A stretch of DNA of 6,190 nucleotides from Deltaproteobacteria bacterium (GTDB lineage Bacteria; Desulfobacterota; DSM-4660; Desulfatiglandales; Desulfatiglandaceae), in NCBI GenBank assembly GCA_021159525.1, contig JAGHEC010000127.1, positions 1 through 6,190 of the forward strand. The letters run 5' to 3'. The notes beneath the pieces are model-generated. The model was not told where the DNA came from, made no database searches, and saw only the letters and a list, made by a program, of their open reading frames with translations. Below are positions 1 to 6,063 of this stretch, one piece after another. The position numbers were made by a program, and so were the translations under genes. Each line of letters begins with the position of its first letter. Position 1 is the first letter of the stretch.

Positions 1-10
1 CTCAATTGGC

Positions 11-137
11 CTTGGCAGGCGGGTGTCCCCCGCAGATAAGTCACTGAAGAGACCAGCCCGGAGGCCCGGAGCACAAGAAAAATCTTCCTGCCCCGGTGAT
101 ACGGTCGCTGTTATCCCCCAACTTATTGATCTGATAC
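11..137 (+). repeat. Left copy of a 127-bp inverted repeat
   Basis: Bases 11-137 match the reverse complement of 6064-6190 without gaps. By eye there are six mismatches (left positions 55, 99, 120, 122, 130 and 136), about 95 % identity. The outer 109 bases differ at only two sites, and the other four mismatches cluster in the inner 18 bases. Inside the repeat are a small hairpin (GCGGG at 19-23 with CCCGC at 29-33, loop TGTCC) and a tandem pair of the octamer GCCCGGAG (56-63 and 64-71). Similarity stops just before the acyl-CoA ligase remnant, so this copy sits at a gene truncation. A GTG-led frame runs through it into the ligase remnant, and another frame is open across it on the opposite strand. 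Neither resembles a protein I recognise. No transposase is visible. It could be the end of an insertion element lying mostly outside the window, a long terminal inverted repeat, or a dispersed non-coding repeat. Confidence 0.85.
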
Positions 138-161
138 GATTTTTTCATATCAGTGTATCAG
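131..161. repeat. Inverted repeat at the repeat/ligase junction
   Basis: CTGATAC (131-137) is matched by its exact reverse complement GTATCAG (155-161). A further TATCAG at 148-153 can also pair with CTGATA. The T-rich spacer gives a possible stem-loop exactly where similarity to the right repeat copy ends. Such a structure could mark an element end, but a chance origin is possible. Confidence 0.4.
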
Positions 162-578
162 GGAGATCTCAAGACCCCGTGAACGGTTACCATACCGGGG
201 ACTTTGGGAGAATGGATTCGGAAGGATATGTCTTTATTGTGGACCGCAAAAATGATATGATTATCAGCGGCGGGAAGAACATCTACCCGAGAGAAATAGA
301 AGAAGTACTTTATAGCCATGAGGCTATACTGGAGGCAGCAGTGATCGGAGTACCCGATGAACATTGGGGGGAATCGGTCAAGGCCCTGGTGGTTTTAAAG
401 CCCGGGGGGGAAGGCCACCGAGGAGGAGATCATCGCACTGTGCAAGGATAACCTGGCCAGCTACAAAAAGCCCAAATCAGTTGAATTTTGGTCGCAGCTT
501 CCCAAGAGCCCTACCGGGAAGGTGCTCAAGCGGACCATTCGCGAGGAATACTGGAAGGGAATGGAGAGAAGCGTGTAA
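140..578 (+). pseudogene. C-terminal remnant of an AMP-forming acyl-CoA ligase, truncated and frameshifted
   Basis: This is the small C-terminal domain of an ANL-superfamily acyl-CoA synthetase, which forms an acyl-adenylate and then the CoA thioester. Recognisable homology starts near base 182 with NGYHTGDFG (motif A7). It continues through the hinge region with VDRKNDMIISGGKNIYPREI (motif A8), then GVPDEHWGESVKALVVLKPGG. At a run of seven G (404-410) the frame breaks and would stop at 451. Omitting one G restores KATEEEIIALCKDNLASYKK and then PKSPTGKVLKR with the catalytic A10 lysine (codon 519-521), ending at TAA 576-578. The adenylation core of roughly 380-400 residues (P-loop and substrate pocket) is missing, replaced upstream by the repeat at 11-137. 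Bases 140-181 are open in frame but do not resemble the family. The fragment cannot adenylate a substrate. The frameshift may be real decay or a homopolymer sequencing error; the truncation is independent of it. It ends 31 bp before the iron-sulfur subunit gene, suggesting a former operon partner. Confidence 0.85.
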
Positions 579-594
579 GAGGCACGTGGAAAAC

Positions 595-600
595 GGAGGT
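595..600 (+). promoter_or_regulatory. Strong Shine-Dalgarno for the iron-sulfur subunit
   Basis: GGAGGT lies nine bases before ATG 610 and fixes that start. It is the best ribosome-binding site in the window and opens the three-gene hydroxylase operon. Confidence 0.75.
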
Positions 601-609
601 ATTAACCAT

Positions 610-1107
610 ATGAAGCACCAGATAAGATTGAATGTCAATGGAGACGATTACGAACTCCTTGTGGATCCCTGGCGGACCTTGAACGAGGTCCTTCGCGAAG
701 ACCTCAATTTGACGGGCACCAAGTTGGGTTGCGGTGTCGGCGACTGCGGGGCCTGCACCGTGCTGGTGGACGGAAAGAGCGTCAGTTCCTGCATCACCCT
801 GGCTGTGGCCGTGGACGGCAAGAAGATCGAGACAGTCGAGGGGCTGGCGGCCTCGGGAGAGAAACTCCACCCGATCCAGGAGAGCTTCATCGAGAAGGGG
901 GCCATCCAATGTGGATTCTGCACCGCGGGGATGGAGATGTCGGCCCTGTATCTTCTCAGGAAAAACCCGTCGCCCACAGAGGAGGAGATCCGGGAGGGGC
1001 TTTCCGGACATCTCTGCCGGTGCACCGGGTACAATCAGATTGTGGAGGCCATTGCTGATGCCGCAGACAGGATGAAGACAGACCGGGGGAAAGGGGTGAA
1101 GCCATGA
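610..1107 (+). CDS. [2Fe-2S] small subunit of a molybdenum hydroxylase (xanthine dehydrogenase family)
   Basis: This 165-residue protein carries two [2Fe-2S] clusters that relay electrons between the molybdopterin and FAD subunits. The N-terminal plant-ferredoxin-type domain (about 1-75) has Cys41, Cys46, Cys49 and Cys61 in the CGVGDCGACTVLVDG context. The C-terminal four-helix domain (about 80-155) has QCGFCTAG (Cys101, Cys104) and GHLCRCTGY (Cys136, Cys138). Gln100 in this motif normally contacts the pterin cofactor. All eight cluster cysteines are present, so it should be functional. Length matches CoxS, HcrC and related subunits (about 160-170). There is no signal peptide or Tat motif, so it is probably cytoplasmic. 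The ATG start follows GGAGGT. The stop overlaps the next start (ATGA at 1104-1107), implying translational coupling. The family is certain; the substrate cannot be told from this subunit. Confidence 0.96.
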   Translation: MKHQIRLNVNGDDYELLVDPWRTLNEVLREDLNLTGTKLGCGVGDCGACTVLVDGKSVSSCITLAVAVDGKKIETVEGLAASGEKLHPIQESFIEKGAIQCGFCTAGMEMSALYLLRKNPSPTEEEIREGLSGHLCRCTGYNQIVEAIADAADRMKTDRGKGVKP

Positions 1108-1988
1108 GATTGCCAAAATTTGACTATGTTGCGCCTAAGACCTTGGATGAGGCGTTAAAGGCCCTGACAGCAGGGGGGGAGGGATGCCGTCTGTTGGCAG
1201 GCGGGACAGACCTTATGGTCAAAATGGGACATGGGCTGACCGCGGCCTCCTTGCTGGTTGCCATCAAAGGGATCGAAGGGTTACACGGGATCCGCTTTGA
1301 TCCCTCCAAAGGACTCTCCATAGGGGCTGCGACCCTGATAGCCGAAGTGGCCGAGCATCCGGACGTGTTGAAATATTACCCTGCCGTGGCCCAGGCGGCC
1401 AGAAAGACGGCCAACACCCAGATTCGCAACATGGCCACGCTTGCGGGAAACCTCTGCAATGCAGCCCCTTCAGCGGATAACGCGCCGGTGCTCCTGGCAC
1501 GGGGGGCTGAGGTGGAGGTCGTCAGTCAAAAAGGAACACGCCAACTCTCGCTGGACGATTTTTTTAATGGACCAGGCCAAACCGAGCTTGCACGAGACGA
1601 GATCCTCACCCAAATCCTGGTTCCACCGGCTGCAAAGGCTTCAGGGGCATCTTACCAGTGGATCTCTCCCAGGGGAAAGGTGGATATCTCCGCTGTCTGC
1701 GTGGGGGTGAATCTGCGCCTTGACGGCGATGTGCTGAAGGACGTGCGGATTGCCCTGGGGGCCGTGGCACCGACGCCCATGAGGGCCACGGAGGCCGAGG
1801 CCCTCATGGAAGGCGCCAAATGGTCAGAGGCCTTGGCCGAGCAGGTTTCCGCAAAGGCGTCCGAGGAATCCAGGCCTATCACAGACGTGCGGGCCAGCGC
1901 CGAATATCGGAGAAGGATGGTGTCGGTACTGACGCGGCGGGCACTTGAGGAGGCCCACGCGCGGGCCGTTGAGAATTGGGGGGTGTAA
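1104..1988 (+). CDS. FAD-binding medium subunit of a molybdenum hydroxylase
   Basis: This 294-residue protein is the flavin subunit (CoxM/HcrB-like, FAD-binding PCMH type). It exchanges electrons between the iron-sulfur clusters and an external acceptor or donor. FAD-binding signatures are AGGTD at 32-36 and TLAGNLCNAAPSAD around 112-125, the counterpart of the usual T-I-G-G-N segment. A C-terminal domain (about 175-290) starts near the SPRGKVDIS segment and includes ALGAVAPTPMRA. Only three cysteines are evident (28, 118 and one near 207), and there is no extra cysteine-rich loop. This subunit therefore lacks the additional [4Fe-4S] cluster that defines true 4-hydroxybenzoyl-CoA reductase beta subunits (usually about 320 residues). 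GGGGTG at 1093-1098 inside the preceding gene can serve as ribosome-binding site. The gene overlaps its upstream neighbour by four bases and is separated from the catalytic subunit gene by two, so the three are one operon. Confidence 0.95.
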   Translation: MRLPKFDYVAPKTLDEALKALTAGGEGCRLLAGGTDLMVKMGHGLTAASLLVAIKGIEGLHGIRFDPSKGLSIGAATLIAEVAEHPDVLKYYPAVAQAARKTANTQIRNMATLAGNLCNAAPSADNAPVLLARGAEVEVVSQKGTRQLSLDDFFNGPGQTELARDEILTQILVPPAAKASGASYQWISPRGKVDISAVCVGVNLRLDGDVLKDVRIALGAVAPTPMRATEAEALMEGAKWSEALAEQVSAKASEESRPITDVRASAEYRRRMVSVLTRRALEEAHARAVENWGV

Positions 1989-1990
1989 TT

Positions 1991-4267
1991 ATGCAGACAT
2001 ACGCGATTGTAGGAAAAAATGTGCCGAGAAATGATGCCGAGGCCAAGGCCAGGGGCGCGGCCCTGTATACGGACGATCTCAAGCTGCCCGGGATGCTGGT
2101 GGGGAGAATCCTGCGCAGTCCTGTAGCCCATGCCCGGATCAAGCATATCGATGTGAGCAAGGCCTTGGCTCTGCCGGGGGTCAAGTGCGTCATCACCGGC
2201 GAAGACACGCCCAAGGTCAAGTACGGCAACTGGCGGCTTTTCCCGGACACCCAGGACGAATATCCCCTTGCCGTGGACAAGGTGCGGTTCATCGGAGACG
2301 AGGTGGCGGCGGTTGCGGCCCTGGATGCGGATGCAGCGGCGGAGGCCCTGGATCTGATCGAGGTGGAATATGAGGAGTTGCCCGGCCTCTTTGACACGGG
2401 TGCGGCCACCCAGGAAGGGGCCCCGGTTATCCATGAGTACTGTCCCAATAATATCAGCGTCAACCGAAAAATCCAATACGGCGACATCGATAAGGGGTTT
2501 TCGGAATCGGATTATATACGGGAGGATACTTTCCATGTCCATGCGGTGAGTCACGCCTATCTGGAGCCCTGTTCCTCTCTGGCTCAGGTGGATCTGGACG
2601 GCCGGATCACCCTCTGGACCTCCACCCAGACCCCCTATATCGTCCAGTGCCTCCTGGCCTCCACCCTGGGGATGCGGGAGAACGACGTGCGGGTGATCAA
2701 GCCCTTTGTGGGCGGGGGGTTCGGCGGCAAGATGGAGCTCCGGCCGTTTGAGTTCTGCGCGGCCTTCCTGGCCAAAAAGACCGGCCGTCCGGTCAAGTTT
2801 ACCCTGAACCGGGAAGAGGAATTCCTGACAGGACGGCGGCGGCACGCTATGACCCTTCATTCCAAGGTAGGCTTCAAGAAGGATGGCACCCTGATGGCCA
2901 AGGACCTCAAGATCCGCCTGGACGGGGGGGCCTACAATGCCATGGGGCCGACTGCGACCTTCCTGTGCGGCAATTTCGGGGCCATGCTCTACCGGTATCC
3001 CAACTATCGGTTTTTGGGTGAACATGTTTATACCAACAAGCCGCCGGCCAGCGCCATGAGAGGCTTCGGGGCCCCCCAGTCCCTGTATGCCACCGAGGTG
3101 CAGATGAACATGGCCGCGGAGGAACTGGGGATCGATCCTGTGGAGATCCGGCTCAAGAATGCTCAGGTTACCGGAGACAAGATCCCGGACGTGGCCACCA
3201 TCTCCAGTTGCGCCTTCAAGGAATCCATTCAGAAGGTGGCGGAGATGAGCGACTGGAAAAACAAGCGCAAGAATCTCAAGCCAGGCCAGGGGATCGGGAT
3301 AGGGTGCTACAGCTTCATCTCGGGCGGGGTGTTCAACTGGTTCAACACCCAGTTCCCCTTTTCTGCGGCCGAGATACGTGCCTACGCGGACGGGACGGTC
3401 CATTACCTGACCATGGCCTCGGATATCGGACAGGGTTCAGATACGGTCCTCAAACAGATCCTGGCCGAGGAGTTAGGGCTCAGGATGGAGGACATCCGGA
3501 TTACCTCGGCGGATACGGCCATGACCCCACAGGCCGACCTGGGATCATGGGGGAGCCGCGTAACCCTCATGGCCGGCAATGCCATCCTGGATGCGGCTAA
3601 GAAGCTCAAGGCCCAGCTCTTTGGGGCCGTCTCGGCCCGCTTCAATTTGAATGTCATCTACGAGTTGGAATGTAAGGACGGGCGGGTCCAGGCCAAAGGG
3701 AGGCCTGAAAAGGGCGTGTCCTTTGGAGAGGCCGTGGCCATGGTCCAGAAGGCCAACCGGGGCGAACAGGTGGTAGTGCGGGGGGCCTATACCCCAAGGG
3801 ACAAGGGGCTTGTGACGCCTGCCTTCAGCTTCGGGGCCCAGGTGGCCGAAGTGGAGGTGGATCAGGAGACCGGGGTGGCGTCCGTCAAGCAGATGTGGAC
3901 GGCCCATGACTGCGGAACGGTCATCAACCCCAAGAGCGTGGAAGGGCAGTTGAACGGGAGCATCCAGATGGGGCTGGGCTATGCCCTGTCAGAGCAGTTC
4001 GTCATGAAAGACGGGCAGACCCTTACAACCAATTTCCTGGACTACAAGATGCCCTCGGCCCTGGATATGCCGCCGAGCAAGGTGGTGCATATCGACAGCT
4101 ATGAACCGGAAGGACCCATGGGGGCCAAGGAGGCGGGGGAGGGCCTGGTGTCTCCCACGGCCCCGGCCATTGCCCATGCGGTCCACGACGCCACAGGGTA
4201 TTGGTGCAAAGACCTTCCCATTACCCCGGAGAAAATACTTGACGGGATGAAGCAAAACAAAAAATAG
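1991..4267 (+). CDS. Molybdopterin-binding catalytic subunit of a xanthine-dehydrogenase-family enzyme
   Basis: This 758-residue protein is the large subunit, which binds the Mo-pterin cofactor and performs hydroxylation or, in some relatives, reductive dehydroxylation. An N-terminal a/b hammerhead domain (about 18-135) begins with ARGAALYTDDLKLPGML. First cofactor-binding domain (about 155-395): GGGFGGK at 241-247 and MRGFGAPQ at 356-363. Second (about 400-740): DIGQGSDT at 478-485, GSWGSRV at 518-524 and GAKEAGEG at 711-718, whose Glu714 matches the catalytic glutamate of the family. The CO-dehydrogenase loop (AYxCSFR) is absent. Met248 follows GGFGGK where xanthine dehydrogenases have a purine-contacting glutamate, so neither CO nor a purine is a likely substrate. 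The layout is closer to aromatic, N-heterocyclic or acyl-CoA enzymes such as 4-hydroxybenzoyl-CoA reductase or nicotinate dehydrogenase. ATG 1991 is preferred over TTG 1976 because GGGGGGTG (1978-1985) lies five bases before it and the family similarity begins there. No signal peptide is seen. Confidence 0.95.
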   Translation: MQTYAIVGKNVPRNDAEAKARGAALYTDDLKLPGMLVGRILRSPVAHARIKHIDVSKALALPGVKCVITGEDTPKVKYGNWRLFPDTQDEYPLAVDKVRFIGDEVAAVAALDADAAAEALDLIEVEYEELPGLFDTGAATQEGAPVIHEYCPNNISVNRKIQYGDIDKGFSESDYIREDTFHVHAVSHAYLEPCSSLAQVDLDGRITLWTSTQTPYIVQCLLASTLGMRENDVRVIKPFVGGGFGGKMELRPFEFCAAFLAKKTGRPVKFTLNREEEFLTGRRRHAMTLHSKVGFKKDGTLMAKDLKIRLDGGAYNAMGPTATFLCGNFGAMLYRYPNYRFLGEHVYTNKPPASAMRGFGAPQSLYATEVQMNMAAEELGIDPVEIRLKNAQVTGDKIPDVATISSCAFKESIQKVAEMSDWKNKRKNLKPGQGIGIGCYSFISGGVFNWFNTQFPFSAAEIRAYADGTVHYLTMASDIGQGSDTVLKQILAEELGLRMEDIRITSADTAMTPQADLGSWGSRVTLMAGNAILDAAKKLKAQLFGAVSARFNLNVIYELECKDGRVQAKGRPEKGVSFGEAVAMVQKANRGEQVVVRGAYTPRDKGLVTPAFSFGAQVAEVEVDQETGVASVKQMWTAHDCGTVINPKSVEGQLNGSIQMGLGYALSEQFVMKDGQTLTTNFLDYKMPSALDMPPSKVVHIDSYEPEGPMGAKEAGEGLVSPTAPAIAHAVHDATGYWCKDLPITPEKILDGMKQNKK

Positions 4268-4293
4268 CTCTGTCAGATGGTTTACTTACGATT

Positions 4294-4318
4294 TTTCTTT
4301 CCTGTGTCAGGGAAGAAA
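4294..4318 (+). terminator. Stem-loop after the hydroxylase operon, possible terminator
   Basis: TTTCTTTCC (4294-4302) and GGGAAGAAA (4310-4318) pair over nine positions with one T-G wobble around the loop TGTGTCA, 27 bases after the catalytic subunit stop. There is no downstream T run, so classical Rho-independent termination is not supported. It may instead protect the 3' end of the mRNA. Confidence 0.4.
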
Positions 4319-4342
4319 GGCGGCATATTGGAAGGGGAGATC

Positions 4343-4377
4343 GAACATTGAACGCTGAATATTCAACATCGAATACG
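4343..4377. repeat. Five-unit heptad repeat
   Basis: Bases 4343-4377 divide into five seven-base units: GAACATT, GAACGCT, GAATATT, CAACATC and GAATACG. All fit a loose GAAYRYY pattern. The AT-richer composition differs from the flanking genes. Short degenerate repeats of this kind occur between genes in various bacteria; no function is evident. Confidence 0.55.
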
Positions 4378-4411
4378 GGATGCATGCAGTGTGTTAGAGG
4401 AAACGAAGCAG

Positions 4412-4434
4412 GTTGGATAGCGCACATATCCAGC
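4412..4434. promoter_or_regulatory. Inverted repeat upstream of the reductase gene, candidate operator
   Basis: GTTGGATA (4412-4419) and TATCCAGC (4427-4434) form an 8-bp inverted repeat with one T-G wobble around GCGCACA, 38 bases before the next start codon. The size and 7-base spacer would suit a dimeric winged-helix regulator such as the MarR protein encoded downstream, or an RNA hairpin in the leader. That link is inference. Confidence 0.45.
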
Positions 4435-4437
4435 ATC

Positions 4438-4460
4438 ATGCAATCAACAGCCACTTGCAT
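4438..4460. promoter_or_regulatory. Second inverted repeat next to the reductase ribosome-binding site
   Basis: ATGCAA (4438-4443) and TTGCAT (4455-4460) are exact reverse complements separated by 11 bases. The right arm ends two bases before GAGGTG (4463-4468), the ribosome-binding site of the gene at 4473. It could be a second operator or a weak leader hairpin affecting translation. Confidence 0.35.
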
Positions 4461-4472
4461 ATGAGGTGAAAC

Positions 4473-5423
4473 ATGGATAAGCCAACGGTAGCGGTAGTAG
4501 GGATCGGGGCTACTGGCGTTGTCCTGGCGGCGGCTCTGTTGACAACGGATCCGGATGTTTTTTTGGTAGATCCTCAGCCCGGGCTGGCCGAGACACTGGT
4601 CCGGAAGGGCCTTGGTGTGACAGGGGAGATCAACTATGAAGTGCCGGTGAAGCATGCGCTTTCCCGGGTCGAACAGCTCGAGGAGCATCGGCCTGATGTG
4701 ATCTTTGTCGCCACCAAGACCTTTCATCTGCCCCGGGTCCTCAAGGAACTGGAAGGGCTGTTTCGGCCGGGGATGAAGATCGTCAGCACGCACAACGGAC
4801 TGGGCACTGAAGATGTGATCGCGGATCGTTTCGGGCCGGAATCGGCCCTGCGCATGTCGCTTAATTACGGTGTCTCCCTTAAGGGACCCGGCCAGGTTGC
4901 GGTGGCCTTTTTCAACCGGCCGAATCATATGGGCGGCCTGCTTCCGGGGGCCAGGCAGGCAGGCGCAGCGTTGTGTGAGCGGCTGACCGCCGGCGGTCTG
5001 GATACCGTGTTTGTGGATGACATAAAGCTCTTTGTCTGGAAAAAGATGATCATGAAGTGTACCATGGCCTCCATCTGCGCGGTCACGGATATGACCATCA
5101 AAGAGGCCCTCACCTTTCCAGCGACCCGTGAAATTGCGGATGCCTGCTTTCAGGAAGCCCTGACCGTGGCCAGGGCCAAGGGGTACGATCTGGGGGAGGA
5201 TTATCTGGATCAGGCGTTGGCCTATCTCGAAAAGGTGGGTGTGCACAAGGACTCCATGTGCTTTGACCTGGCCAACCGGTCGCGCACCGAGATCGATTTT
5301 CTTGGGGGCAAGGTCGTGGAATACGGTCGTGAAACCGGGGTGGCCACCCCCTGTTATGCCGTCATGACCAATCTTGTGAAGACCGTGGAGGACAAGGCAT
5401 TGAAACAAGGGGTGGCCCGGTAG
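4473..5423 (+). CDS. Ketopantoate reductase (PanE/ApbA) family oxidoreductase
   Basis: This 316-residue protein should be a soluble NAD(P)H-dependent reductase of a 2-oxo acid to a 2-hydroxy acid. The N-terminal Rossmann domain (about 1-180) starts at once with VAVVGIGATG (GxGxxG at 10-15), then FVATKTFHL (Lys82) and HNGLG (Asn108). The C-terminal helical domain (about 185-310) has WKKMIMKC, where Lys191 aligns with the catalytic lysine, then DSM (Ser261) and RTEIDFLGGKVVEYG, where Glu273 matches the substrate-binding glutamate. The usual asparagine four residues after the catalytic lysine appears as Lys195, so the substrate pocket probably differs from that of true ketopantoate reductase. 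Length is normal for the family (about 290-320). GAGGTG at 4463-4468 precedes the ATG. No panB, panC or panD lies nearby, and the neighbours are catabolic, so a role with another 2-oxo or related acid is more likely than pantothenate synthesis. Its 205-bp leader suggests it is controlled separately from the hydroxylase genes. Confidence 0.9.
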   Translation: MDKPTVAVVGIGATGVVLAAALLTTDPDVFLVDPQPGLAETLVRKGLGVTGEINYEVPVKHALSRVEQLEEHRPDVIFVATKTFHLPRVLKELEGLFRPGMKIVSTHNGLGTEDVIADRFGPESALRMSLNYGVSLKGPGQVAVAFFNRPNHMGGLLPGARQAGAALCERLTAGGLDTVFVDDIKLFVWKKMIMKCTMASICAVTDMTIKEALTFPATREIADACFQEALTVARAKGYDLGEDYLDQALAYLEKVGVHKDSMCFDLANRSRTEIDFLGGKVVEYGRETGVATPCYAVMTNLVKTVEDKALKQGVAR

Positions 5424-5432
5424 TCCGAAAGG

Positions 5433-5455
5433 GGTGTGGAATGTGCGTCCGCACC
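5433..5455 (+). other. Stem-loop after the reductase gene
   Basis: GGTGTGG (5433-5439) can pair with CCGCACC (5449-5455), seven pairs with one wobble around a nine-base loop, starting ten bases after the reductase stop codon. No T run follows, so a terminator call is weak. Confidence 0.25.
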
Positions 5456-5477
5456 AGACTCCGGCGAGGGGTGGTTT

Positions 5478-5517
5478 CTGTGAATTAACCCGTTGTACCA
5501 GGATGTCCTGTGAATTA
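5478..5517. promoter_or_regulatory. Direct repeat and palindrome over the marR-type start
   Basis: CTGTGAATTA occurs at 5478-5487 and again at 5508-5517, exactly 30 bp (about three helical turns) apart. The second copy contains the GTG start codon. Between and overlapping them is the palindrome CAGGA-TG-TCCTG (5499-5510), which covers the AGGA ribosome-binding site (5500-5503). A protein bound here would block expression of the regulator, consistent with the autorepression common in MarR proteins. This is an inference from position only. Confidence 0.4.
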
Positions 5518-5992
5518 CCGAAGCGATCTGAGCGAAGATGAAAAAATCCTCATGGCCATTGTGAGGGCAGCCGAGTCCTTTAAGCGGTTGGCCTCATCCC
5601 TTTTCCGGCAGTACGACCTCTCCTTTCCCCAATACAATATCCTGCGGGTGCTGGATGCGTCCGAGGGTGGTCAGACACGGATTACGGAGGTGGGCCGGAT
5701 CATGCTGGTCTCGGGGGCCAATATGACCGGCCTGGCCAAACGGCTGGAAAAGAACGGGTTTATCCGGCGCAACTCCGACCCCGGGGATGAACGGGTCACT
5801 CTCCTTCAGATCACCGCGAAGGGAACGGCCGTTCTCACACAGATCGAGTCATCGCGGGACCAGTTGCTGGAGAATATGCTCCAGGGCTTTTCTGCGGAGG
5901 ACAGGAAACTCACCTACACGATGATTAGAAGGCTTCTCCGGAATATCCGGCGCCTGGGCCAAGAGGGAGAGCCTGGGTCTCGCGCTGATTGA
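5510..5992 (+). CDS. MarR-family transcriptional regulator
   Basis: This 160-residue cytoplasmic winged-helix protein likely binds DNA as a dimer and responds to a small ligand such as a phenolic or aromatic acid or its CoA ester. Helices about 10-35 form part of the dimer interface. The DNA-binding core spans about 38-105: FPQYNILRVLDA, then the helix-turn-helix with SGANMTGLAKRLEKNGFI, then the wing DPGDERVTLLQITAKG (about 90-105) with the family's typical D-x-R pattern. A long C-terminal helix region (about 108-150) completes the dimerisation domain. Length is typical (about 140-165). The GTG start at 5510 is supported by AGGA six bases upstream. ATG 5503 is in another frame and stays unused. 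The gene lies 86 bp after the reductase on the same strand and may control it, the hydroxylase operon or both. The ligand is not deducible. The gene is complete. Confidence 0.93.
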   Translation: MNYRSDLSEDEKILMAIVRAAESFKRLASSLFRQYDLSFPQYNILRVLDASEGGQTRITEVGRIMLVSGANMTGLAKRLEKNGFIRRNSDPGDERVTLLQITAKGTAVLTQIESSRDQLLENMLQGFSAEDRKLTYTMIRRLLRNIRRLGQEGEPGSRAD

Positions 5993-6002
5993 AATCAAGA
6001 CA

Positions 6003-6016
6003 GGCCATTTTTGGCC
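6003..6016 (+). terminator. Small hairpin after the MarR gene
   Basis: GGCCA (6003-6007), loop TTTT and TGGCC (6012-6016) form a perfect five-pair hairpin ten bases after the regulator stop codon. The position suits a transcription end, but the stem is short and there is no T tract after it. Confidence 0.35.
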
Positions 6017-6063
6017 GATGAAATGAATCCATTTACATACAGTTGGGGATATAAAGCGTAACA

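Noticed and set aside
23..139. GTG-led protein beginning MSPADKSLKRP in both repeat copies
   Set aside because: The two copies share the frame only because the DNA is repeated. The downstream parts differ completely, no ribosome-binding site is evident, and the left frame just runs into the ligase remnant.
1104..1988. True 4-hydroxybenzoyl-CoA reductase beta subunit (hcrB)
   Set aside because: The protein is about 30 residues shorter and lacks the four-cysteine [4Fe-4S] insertion.
1976..1990. TTG at 1976 as an earlier start of the Mo subunit
   Set aside because: It would overlap the FAD gene by 13 bases and add five residues with no family similarity. ATG 1991 has a G-rich ribosome-binding site at suitable spacing.
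1652..3403. A 583-codon open frame on the minus strand opposite the FAD and Mo subunit genes
   Set aside because: It is antisense to two clear family members, has no recognisable domain and is rich in Gly, Pro, His and Arg. It is explained by high GC and codon bias on the other strand.
1991..4267. Aerobic CO dehydrogenase large subunit (coxL)
   Set aside because: The diagnostic AYxCSFR loop is absent; the equivalent region reads ASAMRGFG.
4343..4377. CRISPR-like array
   Set aside because: The units are seven bases, contiguous and degenerate, with no spacers and no cas genes.
4221..5408. A 395-codon open frame on the minus strand opposite the reductase gene
   Set aside because: It covers an unmistakable Rossmann-type reductase and its leader, has biased composition and no family motif. 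It is a shadow frame.
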